64,000 nucleotides of DNA from Halorubrum trapanicum (GCF_017873555.1 NZ_JAGGKE010000001.1:409816-473815); one strand, 5' to 3'. Shown: positions 16,769-26,344, counted from the first letter of the stretch. Notes: generated from the sequence alone by a model not told the origin. A program made the numbers and translations.

Positions 16769-17802
16769 ACGTACCCGAGGGCTTCGAGGCGGTTCTGGCG
16801 CTCCGAATCGGACACCTCGGACTCGGTAGGTCCGGTCTCTACCACGAGTTCGCCCGAGTCTGTCGCGCTCGTCTCCACCCACGGAACCTCCTTCAGCGTC
16901 CGAATTGGAACGTAGGGTGGGTGGGCGTATGTGCCCCACTCCCGGCCGGTCGGGCCGTTGCCGGTCCACTTCTGTAGCCCCCAGCGACCGAACACCTCGC
17001 CGTGGTCGCTGGTGAGGACGACCGTATCGGCGTCGACGTTGTTCAAGAGTGGTTCGACACCGTCTTCCATCACCCAGCGGAGGTTGTCACGGTAGGCGTC
17101 CCACACTTCCTCAACCGAAACTTCACCCGCGCGGAGTTCCTCCCACATCTCGCGCGCCGGGTGGGTCGCGCCCTGGTTGCCGATACCGGGTTTCTCGTCC
17201 CAGCCGTAGCGGTCGATCATCGAGCGATAGGGGGCGTGGGGCTGCATATAGTGAACGACCAGCTGCTCGGGATCGTATTCGCGCGCGGCGGCGACGGCGC
17301 GCTCGGTGACCACGTCGGGTGGCGTCGTGTAGTCGTCGTCGTTCCAGCCGTACTTGTGGACCTCGTCCAGGTGGAGGAGGGCGTCCTCGTCGATATGCTC
17401 AGCGAACAGGTTGGACGTGACGTACGCTGTATCCGCCAGCTTCTCGGTGTAGTTCCCGTTGACGCTCCGGTCTATCGTCGGTTCGGGGTAGTCTCCGTTG
17501 GTGAAGTTCTTCTTCACCCACTCAACGGAGGCCGACCCGAGGGAGATGTGGGTCGGCACGTCTCGGGGGACGTAGTCGTACTCCCCGGCCATTTCCGCGA
17601 GCAGATCTGGACGACAAGTGTCGAGGACGACCAGCACGTCCCACTCGCGCTCAAACACCGACGTGCCGTAGTTGTAGCCGTTCCGTCCGACCCGGTCGAG
17701 GACGCCCGTAAGGAGTGCCTCAGCGGAGCCCCGCCCGCCGGTGAGGGCCCCGTACTCCGCCACGCGCTCCCGGGATTCGTCCATCCAGTCCTGAAGCGTC
17801 AT
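16765..17802 (-). CDS. Alkaline-phosphatase-superfamily paralog 2 in glycan island
   Basis: This 345-residue protein is the longest of the three paralogs. It starts MTLQDWMDESRERVAEYG and has NYGTSVFEREWDVLVVLDTC, LVVHYMQPHAPYRSM and TSDHGEVFGRWG, then an insertion before HPPYVPIRTLKEVPWVETSA. It ends RLEALGYV. The metal-site Asp and DHGE are intact. It is coupled to paralog 1 by an ATGA overlap. A 147-bp gap separates it from paralog 3 upstream and contains a TATTAAAAG-like stretch on the minus strand near 17860, possibly a promoter. Confidence 0.82.
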   Translation of the reverse strand: MTLQDWMDESRERVAEYGALTGGRGSAEALLTGVLDRVGRNGYNYGTSVFEREWDVLVVLDTCRPDLLAEMAGEYDYVPRDVPTHISLGSASVEWVKKNFTNGDYPEPTIDRSVNGNYTEKLADTAYVTSNLFAEHIDEDALLHLDEVHKYGWNDDDYTTPPDVVTERAVAAAREYDPEQLVVHYMQPHAPYRSMIDRYGWDEKPGIGNQGATHPAREMWEELRAGEVSVEEVWDAYRDNLRWVMEDGVEPLLNNVDADTVVLTSDHGEVFGRWGLQKWTGNGPTGREWGTYAHPPYVPIRTLKEVPWVETSATDSGELVVETGPTESEVSDSERQNRLEALGYV

Positions 17803-17949
17803 ATTGAGCTGTCATCGCGCCGTGCGGCACGACGTGTTATCGGGAGAGTTGGCCCCGCTCCTTTTAATACTTCCCTATTGGTAGCGCCCCGTGACCCGGA
17901 GACGGCCGTCACAGGGACTCTCAATGAGGTTCAAGGGCATCGAGGGGAG

Positions 17950-18915
17950 TCAGCGGTAGCCCAGCGCTGCGAGGCGGTCCTCAACCTCCCGGTCGCTCAG
18001 CCGGGTGGCCTCGGGCTCTATCTCCGGATCGAGTTCGCCCGAGTCGCTCGCCTCCGTCGTCGCCCACGGCACCCGCTTGAGCGGCGGGATGGGCGCAGGC
18101 GTGCTGTGACCGTAGTACCACCAGTCGCCGAACCCCTCGCCGTGGTCGCTAGTCACGGCTACTGTGCCGTCGATGTTCTCCAAAAGCGGCGCGACACCGC
18201 TGTTGAGAACCCAGCGCAGTGTGTCCCGGTAAGCCCTCCACGTCTCATCGACGGTGAGGCGGCCCGTCCTCAGGCGCTCCCACATATTCATCTCCGGGCG
18301 GTCATCCGGGTTATCCATTCCCACGGTGAGGGAGTACCACTCGGGGTGTTCCTGAACGAAGGTCCTGTAGGGGGCGTGAGGCTGCATGTAGTGGACGATC
18401 AGTCGCTCGGCGTCGTGTTTGCGGCCGATGGCGACGGCGCGGTCGGTGAGGTTCTCCGGCGGGACGTTCCCCCAGTTCACATCCCACGCGTACTTCCAGA
18501 CCTCGTCTATCAGGTAGAGCGCGTCGGGGTCGGGTATGTCTCTGGTGTGCGGATTCGCGCTCACATAGGCCGTCTTCTCCAGTTCCTCGCCGTGCTCGTC
18601 GGGGTCGAAGGTCTTGCGTATCCACTCCGGCGAGCGCGACCCGACGGAGTTGATCCGGTCTCGCTCCGGGTTGTACCCCGAGAGGAAGTCGTACTCCTCG
18701 CTGACTTCGGCCAGCAGGTCGGGGCGACAGGTGTCCAACACGACCAATACGTCCCACTCTTTCTCCCAGACAGGAGTGCCGTAGTTGTATATGTGTTCGC
18801 CGATTTTGCCCAGCCCACCTTCGTACAACTCTTGGACGGCGCCGTAAACGCCCGTCGCCGCGCCGTCGCGCCCGAAGCGTTTGACGCTGTTCTCGACCCA
18901 CTCGCCGAGCGTCAT
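17950..18915 (-). CDS. Alkaline-phosphatase-superfamily paralog 3 in glycan island
   Basis: This 321-residue protein starts MTLGEWVENSVKRFG. It has NYGTPVWEKEWDVLVVLDTC, SVGSRSPEWIRKTF, LIVHYMQPHAPYRTF, TSDHGEGFGDWW and VPWATTEASDSG, and ends RLAALGYR. Its residue pattern is closest to paralog 2. The start overlaps the stop of the upstream glycosyltransferase gene (ATGA at 18912-18915), tying it to glycan assembly. Substrate and reaction (sulfatase, phosphatase or transferase) are unknown. Confidence 0.82.
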   Translation of the reverse strand: MTLGEWVENSVKRFGRDGAATGVYGAVQELYEGGLGKIGEHIYNYGTPVWEKEWDVLVVLDTCRPDLLAEVSEEYDFLSGYNPERDRINSVGSRSPEWIRKTFDPDEHGEELEKTAYVSANPHTRDIPDPDALYLIDEVWKYAWDVNWGNVPPENLTDRAVAIGRKHDAERLIVHYMQPHAPYRTFVQEHPEWYSLTVGMDNPDDRPEMNMWERLRTGRLTVDETWRAYRDTLRWVLNSGVAPLLENIDGTVAVTSDHGEGFGDWWYYGHSTPAPIPPLKRVPWATTEASDSGELDPEIEPEATRLSDREVEDRLAALGYR

Positions 18916-20177
18916 TCCGCGTCACCCCCCTCGAACGGGTCCGGTGGCTGGGTTTCACCGCCCCGCGTGTCTCCCGAACCGGAGTCGGACTCCCCGGATA
19001 CGTCCGTCTCGAGCACCGTCACGCAGGACTCAGACTGCGCTCGTGCGACGGCCTCGCGCATCCCCTCGCGGAACGCCGCTGTACTGTAGCGCTCGGCGAA
19101 GGTCTGGATCTGCGCGGAGGACCATGCGACGCCCTCCTGTTCGAAGCGCGCTATCGACTCGCGAATACTCGCTGGGTTGGGGCCGTGGGTGTAGCCGTTC
19201 TCACCGTCCCGAACTTGGTACTTTGTGTACCCCTCCGCGACCCCGAGGACCGGGGTACCACTCGCGAAGGCCTCAACGGGTATCATCCCGAAGTCCTCGT
19301 TCATCGCGTTGAACAACAGAGCCTTCGCCTCACCGAGGCGACGTTTCTTCTCGGTCTCGTCCATGTAACCAACGAATGTGACGTTCTCGGGCGCGCGCGA
19401 TTCAAGGGCGCCGCGCTCCCTGCCCGCACCGCCAACAACGAGTTCGGTGTCTAATTCGTCGAAAGCGTCGACGATGGCGCCGATTCTCTTCTCCGGGATG
19501 AGCCGGGAGTACGTCAGGTAGTAGTCCGCTCGCTCGCGGGGTTCGTACTCCCCAACAGGGACCGGTGGGTAGACGACACTCACCTTTTCGCTGGGGACGC
19601 CCCAGTAGCGCTGGACCCGCCGCGCGACGAGTTCGCTATTGGCGACGAAGCGGTCTGGGTAGTTCGTGTTCGGCAGGAACAGCGTCCGAGCGAGGAAGGC
19701 ATAGAGACGGGTTATCGGACTCCCAGCACGCTGCTGGAACAGGTCGTATGGCGTGCGCGGCGTGCTGTGGATATAGTGTACGAGCGTTTGTTCATCTTCG
19801 GGGACATACCATGACAGTTCGTTCTTCGAGAGGACGAGCGTGTCGTACTCGGTTAGCTCGGGGAGTCGCTGCGCAGCCCACGCGTAGTAGAGGTCTCGTG
19901 TGAGGATGTTCCGTTTCAGGAAGGAGACGGGCGAGTCATTGAATAGGCTTGTCGTCTCCACGTCGGTGGGCAGATAATCAGGATCACCGAAACCATAGTA
20001 GAGTGGCGCATCAAAGAGCCGTGCGAGTTCGTCTGAGACCCGTTCGGCACCACCGCGTTCGAGGTAGTTGCCGTGTGCGACGGCGACGCTCCCGAAAGTC
20101 TCAGCGTCAACTGACTTTAGGTCCGTATCAGCGGTCTCGTCCACGTCGTCGTCATCTCCCGCTTCTTTCATACTCAT
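18912..20177 (-). CDS. Glycosyltransferase family 4 protein
   Basis: This protein of about 421 residues starts at MSMKEAGDDDD. VAHGNYLERGGAERVSDELA is the GT4 N-terminal glycine-rich acceptor-site start. LTYSRLIPEKRIGAIVDAFD begins the donor-binding half, and EDFGMIPVEAFASGTPVLG is the conserved E-x7-E region. It has no membrane segment and would transfer a sugar from a nucleotide or dolichol donor. The C-terminal tail is Ser/Gly/Asp-rich. The start at 20177 overlaps the GT2 stop (ATGA). An upstream extension to 20450 is antisense-like Arg-rich sequence. Confidence 0.9.
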   Translation of the reverse strand: MSMKEAGDDDDVDETADTDLKSVDAETFGSVAVAHGNYLERGGAERVSDELARLFDAPLYYGFGDPDYLPTDVETTSLFNDSPVSFLKRNILTRDLYYAWAAQRLPELTEYDTLVLSKNELSWYVPEDEQTLVHYIHSTPRTPYDLFQQRAGSPITRLYAFLARTLFLPNTNYPDRFVANSELVARRVQRYWGVPSEKVSVVYPPVPVGEYEPRERADYYLTYSRLIPEKRIGAIVDAFDELDTELVVGGAGRERGALESRAPENVTFVGYMDETEKKRRLGEAKALLFNAMNEDFGMIPVEAFASGTPVLGVAEGYTKYQVRDGENGYTHGPNPASIRESIARFEQEGVAWSSAQIQTFAERYSTAAFREGMREAVARAQSESCVTVLETDVSGESDSGSGDTRGGETQPPDPFEGGDAE

Positions 20178-21316
20178 TCGTAGATCTCCCTGAGTTCCGC
20201 GTCCACTTCCCATGTTCCGTCTCCTTTCCCACGGAGCAGATCGATTCCCCCCCGGAGAAGCGATACCTGTGTGTCGAATAGCGAGTACAACGCTTGGACG
20301 GGACCGAGCAGATCCTTCTGTCCGAGGTACGTGAACAGTCCCACTCCCACCGGTAGGGCAAGCCCGACGGCCCCGAACTGTAGAATTACCCCGGCTGTCC
20401 CAACGATCAGCGTCAGCGCCAGCAGCCACGGCGAGGCGATCATGAACCACCAGTTGAACGGCAACACCGCTCGCCCGTATTTGCCGTACCGGCCGAGTGC
20501 GTCGCGATGCTGAACCAACAGTCGGATCAACCCCATCGCGCGCCGGTCCTTCTGCTTGCGTCGCTTCACGAACTCCGAGTGGCTGGCCTCCTTGTACCGT
20601 ACCGCGGGATCGAAGATCACGCGCCCGCCCTGTCGACGGATCTTCAGGGCGAGTTCGGTGTCGTCGGCGAGCGAGTTCGGGTCAATCGGGAGCAGCGCGT
20701 CGTTCTCGAACGCCGAAAACGGCCCGTGGAAGATCAGCGTCGAGTCGAGATGTGACTCCAGCTGTTGGATGTGCGACTGAACGCCCCGGTATCCCGACTC
20801 CACGCCGCTGCCGCCGAGGACTTCGACGTTGCGCCCCGTGACGGCGTCCACTTCGGGGTCAGCGAGGTTCGCGGCCGCCTCCCGAAGGACGTCCGGGGGG
20901 AGCTTCGAGTCGCAGTCGGTCTTCACGACCATCTCGCGCCCGGCCGCCTCGTACGCCTCGTTTAGCGCGGGCGCGAGCCCGCGACGCTCGTCTTCCTCGA
21001 TCAGCGTGAGGTCCGGAACCTCCAAGTCTGAGAAGTAGTCGCGGATGATCTCGCGCGTTTCGTCCGTCGACGAGTCGACGACGACGAGTTCGACCTCCTC
21101 CATCGGATAGTCCAAGGCCAGCAGGTCGTCGAGTTTCGCTTCGACGATCCGGGACTCGTTGTACGTCGGGAGGACGATACTAACCGGGGGTTCGGCCTCG
21201 GACTTGGCTGCCGGTGACCCGGACGGACGCAACCACGCGTACAGCCCGAGAAACGCGATGTACGGGGCCGCCGTCACCGCGAGCAGCACGCCGGCGACGG
21301 CCGCGAATGGACTCAT
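20174..21316 (-). CDS. Glycosyltransferase family 2 membrane protein
   Basis: This 380-residue protein has an N-terminal helix (SPFAAVAGVLLAVTAAPYIA), a GT2 domain with VSIVLPTYNES, the DxD-like KTDCDSKLPPD and an acceptor-base region DDTELALKIRRQGG, then two or three C-terminal helices. It likely adds a sugar to a dolichol-phosphate carrier at the inner membrane face. It is the first gene of the minus-strand glycan operon and is divergent from aglB. The ATG at 21316 is preferred because the preceding frame is Arg-rich. Confidence 0.9.
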   Translation of the reverse strand: MSPFAAVAGVLLAVTAAPYIAFLGLYAWLRPSGSPAAKSEAEPPVSIVLPTYNESRIVEAKLDDLLALDYPMEEVELVVVDSSTDETREIIRDYFSDLEVPDLTLIEEDERRGLAPALNEAYEAAGREMVVKTDCDSKLPPDVLREAAANLADPEVDAVTGRNVEVLGGSGVESGYRGVQSHIQQLESHLDSTLIFHGPFSAFENDALLPIDPNSLADDTELALKIRRQGGRVIFDPAVRYKEASHSEFVKRRKQKDRRAMGLIRLLVQHRDALGRYGKYGRAVLPFNWWFMIASPWLLALTLIVGTAGVILQFGAVGLALPVGVGLFTYLGQKDLLGPVQALYSLFDTQVSLLRGGIDLLRGKGDGTWEVDAELREIYE

Positions 21317-21395
21317 GCGTCGCGCTTGACGCCTGGAGGATAAAAACCCACGCGGATAGTGACGGACCCGCGGTCGACGGCTCGGAATCGTCCGC

Positions 21396-21415
21396 GTATA
21401 TAACAAGTCTTAAGC
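21396..21415 (+). promoter_or_regulatory. Promoter region of aglB
   Basis: The divergent GT2/aglB intergenic stretch holds GTATATAA at 21396-21403 and a second box-like TCTTAAGCG at about 21408-21416. The second lies 25-30 nt before the aglB ATG and suits a leaderless mRNA. The first may serve a slightly longer leader or the opposite strand. Confidence 0.45.
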
Positions 21416-21439
21416 GCGTTTTCACAGTGGCATTTTGTA

Positions 21440-24400
21440 ATGAGCCAGCAACAGGACTCGTCCGAGGGTTCGGGTTCGTCCCCGCTCGACCTTCTCGAAC
21501 GCTGGTTCCACGTCCCAGTGCTCGTCGGCGTGTTCGCCGTCATGCTGTGGACGCGGATCCGGTCGTACGGCAACTTCGTCCGCGACGGCGAAGTGTACTT
21601 CCGCGGCAACGACGCGTGGTACCACCTCAGAGAAACGACCTACCTCATGGAGAACTGGCCGAACACGCTTCCATTCGACCCGTGGACGGGGTTCCCGTAC
21701 GGGAACAGTGCGGGGCAGTTCGGCACCCTTTGGGACCACATCATGGCGGTCGGTATCTGGATCGCCAGCCCGATCATGGGCAGTGCCGAGGAGGTCATGC
21801 TCGTCATGTCCCCCATCGTCGGCGCGCTCGTCGCGGTACCGACGTACTTCATCGCGCGTCGGTTCACCGAGCGCGTTCCCGCGCTCGCCGGCGCGGCGAC
21901 CCTCGCGCTGTTTTCGGGTACTTTCTTCCGGTACTCGCTCGTCGGCTTCCCCGACCACAGCGCGGCCGAAGTCTTCTTCCAGAGCACCGCCGTCCTCGCG
22001 TTCCTCGTCGCCTTCGGCGTCGCGGAGCGCGAGAAGCCGGTGTGGGAACTCGTGGTGGATCAGGACTGGGAGGCCCTGAAACGCCCCGTCACGTACGCGG
22101 TCGCGGCCGGCGTCGCGCTCGGACTCTACCTCTGGACGTGGCAGCCCGGCGTCCTGATGGTCGGGTTCACGGGGATCTTCCTCGCGATCAAGCTCACGAG
22201 CGACGCCTACCACGGGAAGAGTCCGGAACCGGTCGCGTTCGCCGGCGCGGTCGCGATGACGGTCACGGGTCTGATGCAAGTCGTCCCGCTGAACCAGTTC
22301 GGATTCGACACCACCGGCTACTCCCTGCTCCAGATCGTTCTCCCCCTCGGCGTCGCAGTCGGCACCGTCTTCCTCGCGTGGCTCGCCCGCCAGTGGGAGG
22401 CACGCAACCTCGGCAACGACACCTATCCCGCGGCTGTCGGCGGTCTCATCCTCGCATCCGCGGGCTTCGTCTGGCTCGCGATCCCGTCACTGTGGTCGAC
22501 GCTCGTCGGGAATCTCCTCAACACCGTCGGCTTCTCGGCTACGGCGAATACCCGCACCATCGGCGAAGCCCAACCCCCGCTCCAAGACGCCTCCTTTGCC
22601 GACTTCGTCCTCTCGCAGTACGGGCTCGCCTTCTTCCTCGCGCTGGCGGCGATCCTCTACGTCCTCGCTCGCCCGCTCTACCGGTCGGACGACACGAACC
22701 ACACCCTCTACATCCCGGCCGCGCTCGCCGTCGTCGGCTCCGTCTACGTGGTCCCGCAGGCGTACGGCGCGATCGGCGGTCTCGTCGGCGTGAGCTGGCA
22801 GGTGATCGGTCTCCTCGTCGCCGCGGCGTTCCTCGTCGGCGCGACGTTCCTCGTCGAGTACGACACCCAAGAGCTGTACTTCGTCGTGTGGGCGGCGTTC
22901 ATCGGAAGCGCGGCGTTCACGCAGGTCCGATTCAACTACTATCTCGCCGTCATCGTCGCGGTCGGCACGGCGTACTTCCTCCAAGTGGCGCTCGACGCTC
23001 TCGATCTCACCTCACTCGACGCGCTCCGCGATATCGAGGGGTGGCAGGTGCTGACGGTGGTCGCGGTGCTCGCCGTCCTCATCGTTCCCCTCGTCGGCGT
23101 CGCCACGCCGGTCTGGCAGGCGGGCAACTCCAGCGATCCCGGCAGCGTCGTCCAGTGGGACGAGAGCCTCCAGTGGATGAACGACGAGACCCCGCAGCCG
23201 GGCGAGCTCGAGGGCGCGGACAACCCGATGGAGTTATACGGCACCTACGAGCGCCCGGCCGACGGCGACTTCGAGTACCCGGAGGGCGCCTACGGCGTCC
23301 AGTCGTGGTGGGACTACGGCCACTGGATCACCACGCGCGCCGAGCGCATCCCGAACGCCAACCCGTTCCAGCAGAACGCCGGCGAGGCCGCCGACTACCT
23401 CCTCGCGCCGAGCGAGGAAGAAGCCGCGGAGGTCCTCGCGAGCCAGAGCACCGAGGGCAACGACACCCGCTACGTGATGGTCGACTGGCAGATGGCGTCG
23501 CCGAACTCCAAGTTCAACGCCCCGGTCACCTTCTACAGCGGTAACGAGACGGTCAACGACTTCAACGAGCTGCTCTACCAGCAGGTCGAGGGGCAGGACG
23601 GCCAGCAGGGCGGGCTCCAGGCCGCGCTTCAAATACGGACGCAGCGCTACCACGAGAGCCAGATGATCCGGCTGTACCAGCACTACGGGAGCGCGGTCGA
23701 GCCGGAGCCGGTCGTGCTCGACTGGGAGCCGCGGACGGCCCAGACCCAGTCCGGCGAGCAGGTCGACATCAAGGTCCTCCCGAGCGAGGGCGAGCCGATC
23801 CAGCGGTTCGACAATCTCTCTGCCGCGCAGTCGTACGTCGAGGAGGACGGCTCGGCACAGGTCGGCGGCGTCATGGGCGTTCCCTCGGAGCGGCTCGACG
23901 CCCTCGAACACTACCGGCTGGTCCACGCCACGCAGTCCCCGGGACAGTCGCCGTACGCGCAGCAGGCGCAGATCCTCGCCCAGCAGTTCGGGATCGACCT
24001 CCAGTCGACGTTCGGCGAGTCGCTGTTGGGCGCGTTCAGCGACGACTTCGTCAAGACGTTCGAGCGGGTTCCGGGCGCGACGGTCGAGGGGTCGGGCGCC
24101 GAACCCGGCCAGGAGGTCGAGGCGACCGTCGAGATGGAGAAGCCGAACGGGCAGACGTTCGAGTACACGCAGTACGCGACCGCCGACGACGACGGAAGCT
24201 TTGAGCTCACGCTCCCGTACTCGACGACGGGCTACGACGAGTTCGGTCCCGAGAACGGGTACACGAACACGAGCGTCCGCGCGACCGGGCCGTACAACGT
24301 CACCACCGAGCAGACGACCGGCGACGACCTCTACACCACCCAGCGCGTCGGACAGGTCGAGGTCACCGAGGGCCAGGTCGTCGGCGCCGACGACTCGGCC

Positions 24401-24577
24401 GCGACGGTCGAGCTCGAAGAGCAGATCATCGACTGCCCGAGCGGCGACGCGGAGTGTCCGGTCGACGACGGCAGCGGGAGCGACGGCGGGAACTCGACGA
24501 ACTCGACCGACGCGGGGTCGCTGATCGGAGTCGAGCCGGCCGCAACGACCGCGACGACCGCGACCGCACCGAACTGA
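21440..24577 (+). CDS. aglB: Oligosaccharyltransferase AglB (STT3 family)
   Basis: This 1045-residue protein transfers a lipid-linked glycan to Asn-X-Ser/Thr on S-layer and other exported proteins. It starts with a polar tail, then about 12-13 transmembrane helices to roughly residue 560. The first external loop has FRGNDAWYHLRET, whose D58 is in the metal/acceptor motif. The soluble part carries the STT3 signature WWDYGHW at residues 623-629. The C-terminal 300 residues form beta-rich domains and a Thr/Ala-rich tail. The adjacent flippase and glycosyltransferase genes form the matching pathway. Confidence 0.97.
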   Translation: MSQQQDSSEGSGSSPLDLLERWFHVPVLVGVFAVMLWTRIRSYGNFVRDGEVYFRGNDAWYHLRETTYLMENWPNTLPFDPWTGFPYGNSAGQFGTLWDHIMAVGIWIASPIMGSAEEVMLVMSPIVGALVAVPTYFIARRFTERVPALAGAATLALFSGTFFRYSLVGFPDHSAAEVFFQSTAVLAFLVAFGVAEREKPVWELVVDQDWEALKRPVTYAVAAGVALGLYLWTWQPGVLMVGFTGIFLAIKLTSDAYHGKSPEPVAFAGAVAMTVTGLMQVVPLNQFGFDTTGYSLLQIVLPLGVAVGTVFLAWLARQWEARNLGNDTYPAAVGGLILASAGFVWLAIPSLWSTLVGNLLNTVGFSATANTRTIGEAQPPLQDASFADFVLSQYGLAFFLALAAILYVLARPLYRSDDTNHTLYIPAALAVVGSVYVVPQAYGAIGGLVGVSWQVIGLLVAAAFLVGATFLVEYDTQELYFVVWAAFIGSAAFTQVRFNYYLAVIVAVGTAYFLQVALDALDLTSLDALRDIEGWQVLTVVAVLAVLIVPLVGVATPVWQAGNSSDPGSVVQWDESLQWMNDETPQPGELEGADNPMELYGTYERPADGDFEYPEGAYGVQSWWDYGHWITTRAERIPNANPFQQNAGEAADYLLAPSEEEAAEVLASQSTEGNDTRYVMVDWQMASPNSKFNAPVTFYSGNETVNDFNELLYQQVEGQDGQQGGLQAALQIRTQRYHESQMIRLYQHYGSAVEPEPVVLDWEPRTAQTQSGEQVDIKVLPSEGEPIQRFDNLSAAQSYVEEDGSAQVGGVMGVPSERLDALEHYRLVHATQSPGQSPYAQQAQILAQQFGIDLQSTFGESLLGAFSDDFVKTFERVPGATVEGSGAEPGQEVEATVEMEKPNGQTFEYTQYATADDDGSFELTLPYSTTGYDEFGPENGYTNTSVRATGPYNVTTEQTTGDDLYTTQRVGQVEVTEGQVVGADDSAATVELEEQIIDCPSGDAECPVDDGSGSDGGNSTNSTDAGSLIGVEPAATTATTATAPN

Positions 24578-24659
24578 CCGCGGTCCCCGAGACGGCGGCC
24601 GACGGGGGCGCCCGATCCCGTCCCTTCATTACCGCCGCTCCGCTTTTCGACGCACGAAG

Positions 24660-25604
24660 ATGGTCGAGTTTCGCGAATGGGCGACGCTGTATCTGAAAGG
24701 CGTGGCGATGGGGAGCGCCGACGCCGTGCCGGGCGTCTCCGGCGGGACGATCGCGCTCATCGTCGGGATCTACGAGCGGCTCGTGGCCGCGATCACGGCC
24801 GCGACTCCCTCGCGACTCCGGCGGATACTCGCGGGCGTGCGCCCGGCGAGCCGCGCCGACGCGCGGACCGCGTTCCGCGAGCTCGACGCCGGCTTCCTCC
24901 TCGCGCTCGGCGCGGGGATCGGCACCGCGGTCGTCGCGGTGTTGAGCGGCGTCGACTACCTGCTCGCGACCCGCCCGGTCGCGACCTACGGGTTCTTCTT
25001 CGGGCTGATCGCCGCGAGCGCGGCCGTGCTCTTCGCCGACGTCGACCTCTCGACGCCGCGACGGAAGGCGGCCGCGTTCGGCGGATTCGCGGCCGCGTTC
25101 CTCGCGTCCGGGTACGCCTCCGCCGCGGTCGAAAGCTCCCTGCCCGTCGTCGCCGTCGCCGGCGCGGTCGCGGTCAGCGCGATGATACTCCCCGGTATCT
25201 CCGGCTCGCTACTGCTGATCGTCCTCGGTCAGTACGACTACATGGCGGGGACGGTGGGCCGGTTCGTCGACGGCGTCGTCGCGCTCGCGCTGGGTCGGGG
25301 GACCGACGGGATCGTCGAGACCGCGCCGGTCGTCGCCGCGTTCTGCGCGGGCGGCATCGTCGGACTGGTCACCATCGCGCACGCGGTCCGGTACGCGCTC
25401 TCCCGCGCCCGCGAGGCGACGCTGGCGTTCCTCGTGAGCCTGGTCGTCGGCGCGCTCCGGGCGCCGCTCATCGAGACGGGAGACACCTTGTTCGAGAGCG
25501 GCGAGTCGTGGCGGGCGGCCGCGCCGCGGTTCGCGCTGGCGGCGCTCGCCGGCGCCGGCGTCGTGCTCCTGTTGAACCGCTACTCCGCGGCGATCGAGTA
25601 CTAA
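24660..25604 (+). CDS. DUF368 membrane protein, candidate polyprenyl-phosphate translocase
   Basis: This 314-residue protein has about eight hydrophobic helices and the DUF368 hallmark start LYLKGVAMGSADAVPGVSGG, with a repeated ILPGISGSLLLIVLGQYDY in the second half. Bacterial DUF368 proteins (PopT) recycle undecaprenyl phosphate across the membrane. An archaeal member next to aglB may return dolichyl phosphate after glycan transfer. That role is inferred from family and position. The spacing to aglB is about 80 bp on the same strand. Confidence 0.88.
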   Translation: MVEFREWATLYLKGVAMGSADAVPGVSGGTIALIVGIYERLVAAITAATPSRLRRILAGVRPASRADARTAFRELDAGFLLALGAGIGTAVVAVLSGVDYLLATRPVATYGFFFGLIAASAAVLFADVDLSTPRRKAAAFGGFAAAFLASGYASAAVESSLPVVAVAGAVAVSAMILPGISGSLLLIVLGQYDYMAGTVGRFVDGVVALALGRGTDGIVETAPVVAAFCAGGIVGLVTIAHAVRYALSRAREATLAFLVSLVVGALRAPLIETGDTLFESGESWRAAAPRFALAALAGAGVVLLLNRYSAAIEY

Positions 25605-25720
25605 CTCGCTGCGGGATAGATCAGTTGCCGCGGAGCAGATCAGTCGCCGCGGGGCGGAGCGCGTCGCTCGACTGAGCGCACCGCGCAACGCCTTTTCCGT
25701 TCCCGCCCGTACGCACGCCC

Positions 25721-26281
25721 ATGGTTCAGATGGAATCCGACTCGGCGCTCGACCGCGGCGACGCCGCGCCCGACTTCGAACTGCCCGGGACCGACGGGGA
25801 GACGTACGCGCTCGACGACTTCGAGGCGGACGCGCTCCTCGTCGTGTTCACGTGTAACCACTGCCCGTACGCGAAGGCGAAGATCGACCTGCTGAACGAC
25901 CTGGCGGCCGAGTACGACGAACTCGCCGTCGTCGGGATCAACCCCAACGACGCCGACGAGTACCCCGAGGACTCCTTCGAGACCATGCGTCAACGCGTCG
26001 CCGACGGGACGGTCGCGTACGACGCGTACCTCCGCGACGAGACCGGCGAGGTCGCGGCCGCCTACGACGCGGTGTGTACGCCCGACCCGTTCCTCTTCGG
26101 CCGCGAAGACGGCGCGTGGCGGCTGCGGTATCACGGCCGGCTCGACGACGCCCTCAACCCCGACGACGAGCCGACGGAGTTCTACGTCCGCGACGCGGTC
26201 GACGCCGTGCTCGCGGGCGAGGAGGTCGAGATTCCGGACCGACCCTCCCGCGGCTGCTCGATCAAGTGGCCCGACGAGTAG
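25721..26281 (+). CDS. Thioredoxin-fold redoxin (AhpC/TSA-like)
   Basis: This 186-residue protein starts with the peroxiredoxin-like APDFELPGTDGETYALDDF and has the active site TCNHCPYAKAK at about residues 44-54, a Cys-x-x-Cys arrangement. VGINPNDADEYPEDS and VCTPDPFLFG (with the cis-Pro region) complete the thioredoxin fold. It likely acts as a cytoplasmic thiol reductase or peroxidase of the redoxin group. The C-terminus carries another Cys (RGCSIKW). No partner is adjacent. Confidence 0.88.
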   Translation: MVQMESDSALDRGDAAPDFELPGTDGETYALDDFEADALLVVFTCNHCPYAKAKIDLLNDLAAEYDELAVVGINPNDADEYPEDSFETMRQRVADGTVAYDAYLRDETGEVAAAYDAVCTPDPFLFGREDGAWRLRYHGRLDDALNPDDEPTEFYVRDAVDAVLAGEEVEIPDRPSRGCSIKWPDE

Positions 26282-26344
26282 GGCGGTGCCGGATCGGCGT
26301 TCCGTCAGAGACGGGTTAACAAGGATCCGGGCCGAAGAGGACGT

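Noticed and set aside
17002..19089. A 695-codon open frame on the plus strand
   Set aside because: It lies entirely opposite the tandem phosphatase-superfamily genes, has no recognisable domain and reads as the antisense of GC-rich codons. The minus-strand genes have clear motifs and ATGA overlaps.
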